Positions 41,065-48,821 of a stretch of 64,000 bases of DNA are shown here, one piece after another. The DNA comes from Bacillota bacterium. GTDB taxonomy: Bacteria; Bacillota; Clostridia; Christensenellales; UMGS416. Numbering within the stretch: the first letter of the stretch is position 1; every line of letters starts with the position of its first letter. The notes under the pieces were generated by a model. That model searched no databases. It saw only the letters and a list, made by a program, of their open reading frames with translations, and had not been told where the DNA came from. The position numbers and the translations under genes were made by a program. The DNA lies in the NCBI GenBank assembly GCA_023435705.1, contig JAEYRH010000012.1, forward strand, positions 51,613-115,612. Direction: 5' to 3'.

Positions 41065-42345
41065 TTATTGCGTGCTGGTGATGGTAACCAGGATGCTCTC
41101 CGGGTTGATGGCCACGGCGGTGATGCCAGTCTCCTCCGCGTCATATTCGGCGTGAATCACCAGTGTATAGGAGCGGGCGTCAAGCCCGGAGGCGTTCACG
41201 GTCAGGCGAATCATCGATTCCTTGATCTTCGAGGCCATAAGCTCCGGACAGGTCACCGTCACGGTGGCGCTGAGCTGCTTGCTGTCCACCTTGAGGCCAG
41301 AACCCAGATTCACCACATGCACCGGGAGATCGGACAATGACACAGTTGTCATGTTTTCTTCCACCCGGATCAACACAGTAACCGTGTTTTCACCCACCGC
41401 TTTCACACCTTTGGGCATTATCAACGGTTTGGAGACGCTGATGTCACCGCTGGCCCCGGAAACATCGATGGGCTCAGGCGCAACAGAATCAATGGTATCC
41501 AGAACTGACCGGGGGCCGGCGATTACGATTTCCGGTGTGGAAACCTCCGGGGTGCCCTTGATGCTATAGCCCTTGGCCACGCTGCCATTCAGGGACTTGC
41601 TGACATCCACCTTTACTTTCTTGGTGGGCAGGATCTCCAGATTCACGATGCAATTCCGATAATCCAGTGTAAGCCCGGCTTTGTCCGGATCGATCACGTT
41701 GCCGTCCTCGTCCAGAAGCTCGATATCGCGGGAAGCCGAAAGCCTTTCAGTGAGGGTGCTCAAATCCACAACAACACGAACGCTCTTCACCTTGCTGACC
41801 AGTGATTTGGCACCGGATACCTTTATTACTTCTGGAGTTACTGAATAATTCCCTTGCCAGTACCCCTGTGGCAGCTCTCCCTCCGGTTCAAAAGTAACCG
41901 GCACGATTTTACTGTCTGACTGCTCAATTTCAATGGAAATAGTGCTCACCGACTGGCTTTTCAATGTGCCATAAGGCGAATAAACATTGACTTTGAGCTC
42001 TTTCTTGCCCTCGCTGGTGATACCGGCCAGCGACGCCGTGGCCTGGATGGAATCCCGGCTCAGATTCTTGAACTGGTTGCGTGGGATGTCAACAGTCACG
42101 CTGACGGCCCGTTCCGGCAGCGCGCCCTTCACTGTGAATCCGGAGTTGTTGAGCTGTGTGATGGAGGAGGCATCAAAAACAATCTTGATGTCATTGAATG
42201 ACGCAGGCCGCATCGGGTTGACCTCTGTGATCACATAGTTCCACAAAATCACGGCAAACAACAGAGAAACCAGCTTCAATCCCCAATTGCGCCGGAATGA
42301 CAGCAGAAAATTCTTTATATAATCAAGAACGTTTTTGCCCGCCAT
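41065..42345 (-). CDS. cdaR: YbbR-domain protein CdaR, regulator of diadenylate cyclase
   Basis: 426 residues. One N-terminal membrane helix (LKLVSLLFAVILWNYVI), then several YbbR repeats outside the membrane (for example NFSRDSI-like strands and KVSGAKSLVSKVKSVRVVVD, IVIAGPRSVLDTIDSV). In Firmicutes CdaR binds CdaA and modulates c-di-AMP synthesis. The start overlaps cdaA by 23 bases, the classic cdaA-cdaR arrangement. Confidence 0.93.
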   Translation of the reverse strand: MAGKNVLDYIKNFLLSFRRNWGLKLVSLLFAVILWNYVITEVNPMRPASFNDIKIVFDASSITQLNNSGFTVKGALPERAVSVTVDIPRNQFKNLSRDSIQATASLAGITSEGKKELKVNVYSPYGTLKSQSVSTISIEIEQSDSKIVPVTFEPEGELPQGYWQGNYSVTPEVIKVSGAKSLVSKVKSVRVVVDLSTLTERLSASRDIELLDEDGNVIDPDKAGLTLDYRNCIVNLEILPTKKVKVDVSKSLNGSVAKGYSIKGTPEVSTPEIVIAGPRSVLDTIDSVAPEPIDVSGASGDISVSKPLIMPKGVKAVGENTVTVLIRVEENMTTVSLSDLPVHVVNLGSGLKVDSKQLSATVTVTCPELMASKIKESMIRLTVNASGLDARSYTLVIHAEYDAEETGITAVAINPESILVTITSTQ

Positions 42346-43186
42346 GTGGCCTCCGTTTGATCAGTCCGTTGAATTTGCTTGTCGCTGTATCCTTGCGGCG
42401 ATACACCTTCTGCAGCTGCTGCCGCAGGCCGTTGCCATCCAGATAGCGCACCAAACGGCCACCCTCTGCCACGGAGATGATGCCCGTCTCCTCCGATACG
42501 ATCACGACCAGCGCGTCGGTGGTCTCGGTCATGCCGATGGCTGCCCGGTGGCGGGTGCCCAGCTCCGGCCCCACCTGGATGCCGGAAGCCAGCGGCAGGA
42601 AGCAGCCGGCCGCCACAATGCGGCTTCCGGACACGATCATCGCGCCGTCGTGCAGCGGTGTGTTGGGCACAAAGATGTTTTCAATGACAGGCGCGCTCAA
42701 GCGGCCATCAATCAATGTGCCACTCTCCACGATGTGGTTCAGCGTGTTGCTGCGCTGCAGCGCGATCAAGGCACCGGTGCGCCGCTTTGCCAGGTTCAAC
42801 ACTGCCCGGGCGATCTCCTCCACGGCGTTGCCGGACGCCTCATTCATAGCCATGGCTTGAAAAGCCGAATTATCCGGCAGCTTTCCGGACCCCAGCCGCT
42901 CCAGCGCCCTCCGCAATTCCGGCTGGAACAAGATGACCAGCGCGATCACGCCGGCATTCACGATGCTGCTCAACACCCACGCCACGCCAGACAGACTGAA
43001 CACCTGGGCGACCTGAGCGGCGATCAGGATAATGCCGAAACCCTTTAAAAGCTGATTGGCCCTGGTTTCGCGAGTAACTTTAATGAGTTGGTAAATAATG
43101 GCCGCCAGGATGATGATATCCAGGCCGTCATACCATTGAAAAAGCTCGATTGCCTCCCTGATGCTTCTCAGAAGACCGTTGATCAA
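42323..43186 (-). CDS. cdaA: Diadenylate cyclase CdaA
   Basis: 287 residues. Makes the second messenger c-di-AMP, controlling potassium, osmolytes and cell wall. Three membrane helices in residues 20-95, then a DAC domain with the catalytic motifs DGAMIVSGSRIVAAGC and GTRHRAAIGMTE. A basic C-terminal tail follows. The start overlaps the upstream PP2C gene by four bases, which is unusual; the normal downstream partner is glmM, absent here. Confidence 0.95.
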   Translation of the reverse strand: MINGLLRSIREAIELFQWYDGLDIIILAAIIYQLIKVTRETRANQLLKGFGIILIAAQVAQVFSLSGVAWVLSSIVNAGVIALVILFQPELRRALERLGSGKLPDNSAFQAMAMNEASGNAVEEIARAVLNLAKRRTGALIALQRSNTLNHIVESGTLIDGRLSAPVIENIFVPNTPLHDGAMIVSGSRIVAAGCFLPLASGIQVGPELGTRHRAAIGMTETTDALVVIVSEETGIISVAEGGRLVRYLDGNGLRQQLQKVYRRKDTATSKFNGLIKRRPHGGQKRS

Positions 43187-44301
43187 GCCATGCCCCCATC
43201 TCCGCCCGCCAGCCGGTTGACCAGCAGCAGCGTGGTATCGTCGCGGTTCATGCTCTCACCGGCGCCTGCCCCCACCGTTTTCCAGATGGTGTCCAGGCAG
43301 TCACCCGTATCACATTCACTCATAATCCGGCTCACAACCTCATTGAGGTCGCCCTGGTCGCCTCCGCCCTGCCAGCGGGCTTCAAGTCCATCGGAAAAGA
43401 GCACCAGCTTTCCGCCTGGCTCCATTTCCCCGGTGGCTGTGGCATACTCCTGCTCCCGGAACCAACGGCTGACCGGGAGCCCGGCCATTTCCAGCGCCGT
43501 GACCGAGCCCTTGGCATCCATTAAAAGCGGCGGGCAGATGTGGCCGGCGTTGGACCAAAAAAGCCGGCCGGTAGAAAGCTCGATCCTGCCCAAGAAGGCT
43601 GTGATGTAGTGGTGCTCCTCCATCTCCAGCTCCATAAAGCGGTTGTGGATGCGGGAAAGCACCTTGCCCGGCATGTCGGTTGGGCGCATCTCCAGGCGCA
43701 CGGCGGTGCTGAAAAACAGCGTGAGCATCGCGGCGGTGACGCCATGGCCGGCCACATCGGCAATGTAAAAGGCGATATTATCGCGTCCAATGCGGATGAT
43801 ATCAAAGATATCGCCGCTCATTTCCTCACTGGGCTTATACAGTGATTGAAACAGGTATCCCTCGGCACGGGCCAGGTCTTTGGGCAACAAGGAATACTGT
43901 ATGCTGCGGGCGTGAAAGATATCGCGCCGCATCTTGTCGTATTGCTTTTTCATCAGGGCTTCGGCCTCAGCCGTGGGCGTGATGTCACGCCACAGCATGG
44001 CGTGTTTGCCCCTGCCGTGGCCGCCAACCGGCGACACCGAACGGGAGTAAACCCGGTCTCTATGTTGCACGGCACCGGCATCCACCGGCTCGCCCAACCC
44101 ATCTGCCAGACAACCCGAACAGGGCCTCCGGCCCCGCTCCCGGCAGGGCTTATCGCCGTTGGCACAGCCCTGCAAGGCCATCAACGCCCGATTGGCATAG
44201 AGAATGCGCCCGTCGGCGTCCAATACGGCGGCTGGTTCTTTCAGGCTATCCAATGTGTCTTGATACAGGCTCCGGCCAGCGCCTGCCCCGAACCATTTCA
44301 T
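43183..44301 (-). CDS. PAS-PP2C (SpoIIE/RsbU-type) serine phosphatase
   Basis: About 372 residues. N-terminal PAS-like domain (PAAVLDADGRILYANRALMA) interrupted by a cysteine-rich loop (CANGDKPCRERGRRPCSGC) that could bind metal or an iron-sulfur cluster. A linker helix (residues 120-150) leads to the PP2C/SpoIIE domain with metal Asp in EEMSGDIFD and IADVAGHGVTAAML, and DDTTLLLV at the end. Such phosphatases dephosphorylate STAS anti-anti-sigma proteins; the nearest candidate is the module at 46749-48619. ATG 44301 has no clear ribosome-binding site; a TTG at 44307 is the alternative. First gene of the c-di-AMP operon. Confidence 0.88.
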   Translation of the reverse strand: MKWFGAGAGRSLYQDTLDSLKEPAAVLDADGRILYANRALMALQGCANGDKPCRERGRRPCSGCLADGLGEPVDAGAVQHRDRVYSRSVSPVGGHGRGKHAMLWRDITPTAEAEALMKKQYDKMRRDIFHARSIQYSLLPKDLARAEGYLFQSLYKPSEEMSGDIFDIIRIGRDNIAFYIADVAGHGVTAAMLTLFFSTAVRLEMRPTDMPGKVLSRIHNRFMELEMEEHHYITAFLGRIELSTGRLFWSNAGHICPPLLMDAKGSVTALEMAGLPVSRWFREQEYATATGEMEPGGKLVLFSDGLEARWQGGGDQGDLNEVVSRIMSECDTGDCLDTIWKTVGAGAGESMNRDDTTLLLVNRLAGGDGGMA

Positions 44302-44337
44302 CGGCAATACCCATGCAGTTAAACAGGATTAAGTCAT

Positions 44338-44366
44338 ATTATAACCGGAAAGAGAGGCGCAATCAA
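44338..44366 (-). promoter_or_regulatory. Sigma-A promoter of the PP2C-cdaA-ispH operon
   Basis: Minus strand TTGATT (44366-44361), 17-base spacer, consensus TATAAT (44343-44338), 37 bases upstream of the ATG. The next upstream gene is divergent, so this promoter would drive all seven genes. Confidence 0.7.
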
Positions 44367-44438
44367 AGCAAAAATGAAAAACATCCATAATAGGAAACGA
44401 AAAGAATGAATCGTTGCAGGGCAAACGGGAACCGGATG

Positions 44439-44468
44439 TTGTGGCGAGCCTGCCCAATCTGGTATGAT
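44439..44468 (+). promoter_or_regulatory. Sigma-A-type promoter of the sugar isomerase gene
   Basis: TTGTGG (44439-44444), 18-base spacer, TATGAT (44463-44468). Confidence 0.5.
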
Positions 44469-44534
44469 CAGGGCAAACAGTGGCATAACCCCGCCGGGCA
44501 TCCCCATTTATCATGGAAAGAAGAGTGCAAAGCC

Positions 44535-45299
44535 ATGACACAGATTGCCGCGCAGCTTTACACATTGCGCAATGAGATGCAAACACCAGAACAAATCGAC
44601 AGGGGGTTTGCCCGCCTGGCCTCAGACGGTTGGAAGGCCGTGCAGGCTTCGGGCCTGGGGCCAATCCAAACTGTGGAGCTGAAGGCGCTGGCAGACAAAC
44701 ACGGCCTGGAAATATGCGCAACCCACATCGGGTATGAAAGGCTGTTGGATGACCTGGGCAACGTGCTGAAAGACCACGAAATCCTGGGTTGCCGCTACAT
44801 CGGCCTGGGAGCCATGCCGGCGCAGTTCCGCCGGTCTGAGGAGGGTTTCGAAGCGTTCGCCCGGATCATCACGGCGGTGGCTGAAAGGATCCATGGTGCA
44901 GGCCACACCTTCGTGTATCACAACCACAATTTCGAGTTCGTCCGCTTCGGGCGGCGCACCGGCATGGACATCCTGCTGGAGCGCTGCGGCGAGGCCGTGC
45001 AGTTTGAGCCGGACACCTACTGGATCCAGGCTGGAGGCGGTGACGTGGCCCATTGGCTGAGTCGCATGGCTGGCCGCATGGATGTGGTGCATTTTAAAGA
45101 TATGGTGTATGAACCGGAGGAAGGTGAGCCTGTGATGGCTGAGGTGGGCGAGGGTAACCTCAATTGGCCTGCAATCCTGATCGCCTGCGCCAAAGCCCAG
45201 GTGCGGTGGCACATTGTGGAGCAGGACACTTGCCGGCGCGATCCGTTTGACAGTCTTGCGATCAGCCTGCGAAACCTGAAGGCGATGGGGCTGGAATAG
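44535..45299 (+). CDS. Sugar phosphate isomerase/epimerase (xylose isomerase-like TIM barrel)
   Basis: 254 residues of the AP-endonuclease-2-like TIM barrel family. Motifs: AQLYTLRNE near the N-terminus, GWKAVQASGLG, HTFVYHNHNFEF with metal/catalytic His, EPDTYWIQAGGGD, DVVHFKDM, and the terminal HIVEQDTC. Probably converts a sugar or inositol derivative; the exact substrate is not predictable. ATG 44535 with GAAAGAAGAG upstream. Monocistronic with a hairpin just after the stop. Confidence 0.85.
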   Translation: MTQIAAQLYTLRNEMQTPEQIDRGFARLASDGWKAVQASGLGPIQTVELKALADKHGLEICATHIGYERLLDDLGNVLKDHEILGCRYIGLGAMPAQFRRSEEGFEAFARIITAVAERIHGAGHTFVYHNHNFEFVRFGRRTGMDILLERCGEAVQFEPDTYWIQAGGGDVAHWLSRMAGRMDVVHFKDMVYEPEEGEPVMAEVGEGNLNWPAILIACAKAQVRWHIVEQDTCRRDPFDSLAISLRNLKAMGLE

Positions 45300-45301
45300 A
45301 A

Positions 45302-45325
45302 AGAGCTGCCGAATAAGGCAGCTCT
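45302..45325. terminator. Hairpin between convergent isomerase and HlyD-like genes
   Basis: Perfect arms AGAGCTGCC/GGCAGCTCT, 6-base loop; weak T-tail on the minus strand (TTCTATTCC). Confidence 0.55.
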
Positions 45326-45360
45326 AAAGATCCACTCTATGACTGGAAAATCAGTAATTG

Positions 45361-46569
45361 TTAAGGCCGGATGAGCTCCAGCCCGATGGCAAGCGACCCC
45401 TCGCTGCCCGCAATCTCCGACACGATGGCGTGGGTTTCATCGCGGCCAAGCAGGTTTACTTCCACACGGCCGACACCCTTGATACCGATGTAGGAGTGGC
45501 CGTTTTCCTCCGCCACCATTTTGAGCGGCACCTTGAGCCCCTCGATATCCTGCCCAAGGTGGCCATTCACGATCCTCAGGCTCAGCACCTGCGCCACGCC
45601 ATCCGGCACCTCCAGCACAGCAACAGAGTTGCGGCCCTCGGCAATCACCTTCACCGCCTTTGCCAACACTGTTTTCTGCATGCCGTCAAAGGTGACTTCG
45701 ATCTCATTTCCTTCGATCATCGGGTTTTCGCGGGCGTTCATCACAACCACTGCATACCATTTCTCCGGGTTCACAATGCGGCAGATCGGCTGGTCCTTCA
45801 GCACCGTCTCCTCGCTTTTGTAGCTCTGGCTCTTTTGGATCAGGCTGTCCATCAGCGCCTTCATCGTGCCAGGTGTCATCTTCTCAATGCTCTCGACGGT
45901 GAGTGTCTGCTCATAACCGTCCAGATAGAAGCTGACCAACCCTGCTGCCGGTGAGGCCAGTGCCTTCCGGGTGCGGTTGATTTTCTCCTCCAGGCTCGCC
46001 TGCTGCTGATAATACCGGTCTAACGTGTCATCTGCCTTGGCCTTGTTAAACAGATAAGTTTGCCGCTCGGCCATAAGGCCCCTGAGCTCCTGCTCGGTAA
46101 CAGCCAGCTGTTGCGTCTGGCGGCTGATCGACTGGTCGCTGACCTGCTTCATCTTGTCGTCGATGCTGGCGTTCAGGGCTTTCAGGTCGGTATCGTTGAC
46201 GTCTTTAAGGATGTTGTTTTCCTGGTAATCCTTAATGTCATTGCGAAGGTTGTAAAGCTTTGTGAGGTCATTTTCTGAAAAGCCGGTCAGATACTGCATC
46301 ACCAGCGGGTCTCCCGCGGCCACGGCAGCCCCTTCGGTGGCGATGCAGGAGATTTTCGCAAACTCACCGGCCAGCACCACCGATTCATCGCGCAGCACAA
46401 TGGCAGTGATCGGCTGGCTGTTTGACAGCCTGCCCCACTCGATGCTGGCAGGCTTAAAAAGGTTGAGCAGCACCGAAAGCCCCCACACGGTCAACCCGAG
46501 CAGGAGCGCCAAAAACAAATAGAAGCGGGGCTTCACGCGGTATTTCCTGCCGTAGCCGCCGTACTGCAT
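45361..46569 (-). CDS. HlyD-family membrane-fusion-like protein
   Basis: 402 residues. A short basic N-terminus with a membrane helix (YLFLALLLGLTVWGLSVLL), then a barrel/lipoyl half-motif (VAAGDPLVMQYLTGFSENDL), a coiled-coil hairpin at about residues 95-200 (many Gln/Lys/Glu), and a returning beta domain ending SEGSLAIGLELIRP. The architecture is that of periplasmic adaptor (HlyD) proteins, which in monoderm Clostridia often lie in sepF-type regions without a transporter partner. ATG 46569 follows GGAGGGGGGAAGCC. Role unknown, probably at the envelope. Confidence 0.82.
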   Translation of the reverse strand: MQYGGYGRKYRVKPRFYLFLALLLGLTVWGLSVLLNLFKPASIEWGRLSNSQPITAIVLRDESVVLAGEFAKISCIATEGAAVAAGDPLVMQYLTGFSENDLTKLYNLRNDIKDYQENNILKDVNDTDLKALNASIDDKMKQVSDQSISRQTQQLAVTEQELRGLMAERQTYLFNKAKADDTLDRYYQQQASLEEKINRTRKALASPAAGLVSFYLDGYEQTLTVESIEKMTPGTMKALMDSLIQKSQSYKSEETVLKDQPICRIVNPEKWYAVVVMNARENPMIEGNEIEVTFDGMQKTVLAKAVKVIAEGRNSVAVLEVPDGVAQVLSLRIVNGHLGQDIEGLKVPLKMVAEENGHSYIGIKGVGRVEVNLLGRDETHAIVSEIAGSEGSLAIGLELIRP

Positions 46570-46689
46570 GGCTTCCCCCCTCCGGATCAAACGCGCAGGC
46601 GCGTATAGATTGATAGTATATTATACTTCACTGTGTTTGGCTTGGCAAATGATCAATCGAGCTTAGCAGCTATTACTTCCCCATGAAAA

Positions 46690-46720
46690 AGAAAAAACCT
46701 TCCCCAGACCCGGGAGAAGG
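46690..46720 (-). terminator. Terminator of the sigma-factor module
   Basis: Minus strand: CCTTCtCCC/GGGgAAGG hairpin followed by six Ts. Confidence 0.75.
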
Positions 46721-46748
46721 CAAAAGAAGCTAAAAATCGCTCTGTTGC

Positions 46749-47126
46749 TCAGTGAAGCGCCAAGCGGGCGGTGACACGGTTGCCCACCGGATTCATCTCA
46801 ACAGACTGGCACAGGCCCTTTACGATGGCAAGACCCCTGCCGCTTTCGCTGAACACATCGGCGCAGGCACCCACGTTGGCCGTATCGAAACCACGACCAC
46901 CGTCATCCACTACGACGACCAAATCGCCGTCCTTCACATCCAGCTCGACCCGCACCTGGTTGTCTTCGCCGCCGCCATATTTAAAGCTGTTGGTGATGAG
47001 CTCGCTCAACACAACGCGCAGATAATAGCTCGACTCTTCGTCCATCCGGGCGGACAATTCCGCATATTTCAACAGGCTTCCCACAGCCGCGCCCATCTGA
47101 TCAAGGGACGCGATTTTGCAGCGCAT
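46749..47126 (-). CDS. Anti-sigma-factor-type serine kinase (HATPase_c_2), intact ATP site
   Basis: About 125 residues of the RsbW/SpoIIAB superfamily. N-box VLSELITNSFKYGGG with the Mg-binding Asn, G1 box VDDGGRGFD, and G2 box FSESGRGLAIVKGL are all complete, so it should bind ATP. Start chosen at ATG 47126 with AAGGGGG upstream; an in-frame GTG at 47201, just after the sigma stop, would add 25 residues. Last gene of a four-gene module with a STAS protein, a degenerate RsbW-like protein and a sigma factor. Confidence 0.85.
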   Translation of the reverse strand: MRCKIASLDQMGAAVGSLLKYAELSARMDEESSYYLRVVLSELITNSFKYGGGEDNQVRVELDVKDGDLVVVVDDGGRGFDTANVGACADVFSESGRGLAIVKGLCQSVEMNPVGNRVTARLALH

Positions 47127-47207
47127 GCGCTCTGCCCCCTTATTGATTGGTTGTGCCTTAGAAATGCCCAAAACCTTGTGGGTTGAAACAGGGAAAACCA
47201 CGATTTG

Positions 47208-47945
47208 TCATCCACCATGTTTCTTTTTCAATGTGTCCAATATGCGCCGCTCCATGCGGGAAACTGTCATTTGCGTAATACCCATCTCACGGGCAATTTC
47301 CGCCTGCGTCATGCCATAAATGTATCGGCACATCACAAGCTTGCGGTCTGTTTCATTGAGGCCCTCCAGCACGGCGCGCACCGTCTCGCGGGTGACCACC
47401 TCTTCATAACCGCTGTCTTCCGAGCCAAGGATGGACTCCATGGCCTCGCCATCCTGGTTCTCCGCGCCATCCAGCATCATAAATTGCAGGCTGGACGCCG
47501 TTTCCAGCGCTTCCAATGCGCGCTCCAGCGACACGCCCACATAGTCTGCCGTCTCTGCTGTGGTGGGGTAACGGCCCAGCTGCGTCGCCAGCTCCGTCTC
47601 AGCGCGCCGCAATTTGGCCGCCAGCTCGCCGGCGCTGCGGGGCGGCCTCATGGCCGTGGAAAAGTCGCGGATATAATGCTTCAGGTCGCCCATCAGTGTG
47701 GGCAGCGCGAAGGCCGCAAACTTCACGCCCTTGCCGGAATCATAACGCTCAATGGCCCGCAACAGCGACATCATTGCGACCTGGTAAAGATCCTCATACT
47801 CCAACCCCGGCCTGATGTAGCGGGCCGCGGCCTTGGCAGCCAGAGGCGCATATCGCTCTACAATCTCGTTGCGCACGGAAACATCCCGGTATTGTGTATA
47901 CCGGAGAAAAAGAGTTTCCGTGATGTCAGGGCTCAACGTGCTCAA
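47208..47945 (-). CDS. SigB/SigF/SigG-family RNA polymerase sigma factor
   Basis: 245 residues. Region 2 (LEYEDLYQVAMMSLLRAIER, then VKFAAFALPTLMGDLKHYIR), region 3 and region 4 (GMTQAEIAREMGITQMTVSR) are all present. Compared with SigF at 5527 it is diverged (KFAAFALP versus RFSTYAVP type), and its module includes its own STAS and RsbW-like genes, so it is best read as a SigB-like stress or developmental sigma factor, not a core sporulation sigma. ATGA overlap with the upstream anti-sigma gene. Confidence 0.9.
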   Translation of the reverse strand: MSTLSPDITETLFLRYTQYRDVSVRNEIVERYAPLAAKAAARYIRPGLEYEDLYQVAMMSLLRAIERYDSGKGVKFAAFALPTLMGDLKHYIRDFSTAMRPPRSAGELAAKLRRAETELATQLGRYPTTAETADYVGVSLERALEALETASSLQFMMLDGAENQDGEAMESILGSEDSGYEEVVTRETVRAVLEGLNETDRKLVMCRYIYGMTQAEIAREMGITQMTVSRMERRILDTLKKKHGG

Positions 47946-48310
47946 CGGTTCGTGCCTCCCGCGATGGTAAAGCGGACCTGGCCGCCGCCGGCCTCCACTT
48001 CATCGGCCAACGCCGCCAGCAGCGCCATAGAAAACTCGGCGTCAATCTCTTCGCTCACAGGCACGCCCCCCGGATCCTCGCCGCGCACACTCACTTCAAG
48101 AGCGTCGCCATAGGTAAAGGAAACGGCCAGGCGGCCAAACCCGGACTGGTCGTTGATCATCAGGATGCATGCCTCGGACACGGCCGCTTTCACATCCTCC
48201 ATCTGCTCGATGGCCATCCCAAGACGGCTGCACACGCCGGAGGCCGCAAGCCTCGCCACCAGAAGGTGCTCGGCCTTGGCGGGGATATTTACGGTGATGA
48301 CTTCGCTCAT
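47942..48310 (-). CDS. RsbW-like anti-sigma protein with degenerate ATP site
   Basis: 122 residues, similar in length and start (VITVNIPAKAEHLLVARLAA) to RsbW/SpoIIAB. The N-box reads VKAAVSEACILMINDQ: the Glu is kept, but the Asn expected four residues later is Leu. The G1 box is reduced to GEDPGG, and no G2 SGxGL loop is visible. It therefore probably cannot phosphorylate its partner, but may still bind sigma factor. Lies between the STAS gene and the sigma gene, overlapping the latter by four bases. Compare the intact kinase at 46749. Confidence 0.83.
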   Translation of the reverse strand: MSEVITVNIPAKAEHLLVARLAASGVCSRLGMAIEQMEDVKAAVSEACILMINDQSGFGRLAVSFTYGDALEVSVRGEDPGGVPVSEEIDAEFSMALLAALADEVEAGGGQVRFTIAGGTNR

Positions 48311-48313
48311 ATG

Positions 48314-48619
48314 TCAGTCCTCCAGGGCAAAGGCTCCATCCAGGCCGGTCAAATGGAAAATCCGCCGGATGTGGGGTTTCAAGCCTTTGATCGTCATGCT
48401 GCCGCCATACTCCCGCACACGGTTGAGGGAGCTGACAAGCACGCCCAGGCCGGTGCTGTCAATGTAGCCCATCTCCGTGGCATCCAGATGAATGTCAGCT
48501 TTTTGCTTCGAGATGCATTCCAATATGGTCTGCTTGAGTTCCGGAACGGTGTATAAATCCATATCCTTGATGATAACAACTTCCCAACGTGATTGTGCGT
48601 CGTTATAGTTCCCCTTCAA
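48314..48619 (-). CDS. STAS-domain anti-sigma factor antagonist (RsbV-like)
   Basis: 101 residues. The STAS fold has the phosphorylatable serine in MGYIDSTGLGVLVSSLNRV. Start placed at TTG 48619, six bases after GGGAGGGG, giving a protein beginning (M)KGNYNDAQSRWEVVIIKD; the frame is open to 48697 but without a ribosome-binding site. First gene of the sigma module, three bases ahead of the RsbW-like gene. The PP2C protein at 43183-44301 is a candidate activating phosphatase. Confidence 0.88.
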   Translation of the reverse strand: MKGNYNDAQSRWEVVIIKDMDLYTVPELKQTILECISKQKADIHLDATEMGYIDSTGLGVLVSSLNRVREYGGSMTIKGLKPHIRRIFHLTGLDGAFALED

Positions 48620-48749
48620 AACAAACCCCTCCCGCTGCCTACAGTGGTACTGGTAGTATTCTAACAGATTTCTACAGGTGTGTCGACAACGAGTCACCCG
48701 ATTTATGGTGATTCATGCAAAAAAATAGGCACCAAACACAGAATATGCA

Positions 48750-48788
48750 AAATCGCCGCTCATGCGGCAATCTGCTGCAAGAGCGGCG
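48750..48788 (-). terminator. Long hairpin after ddl
   Basis: Arms CGCCGCTC/GAGCGGCG, and the loop itself pairs TGCGGCA with TGCTGCA, giving about 15 pairs in all; minus strand continues ATTTTGC. Likely terminator of murF-ddl. Confidence 0.6.
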
Positions 48789-48821
48789 GTGAAAAACAAT
48801 AGTTTAATATAAGATCGTGCG

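Noticed and set aside
46749..48619. Second copy of the spoIIA operon
   Set aside because: Gene order includes an extra kinase after sigma, the sigma region 2 sequence differs from SigF, and the true spoIIA operon is at 5527-7104.
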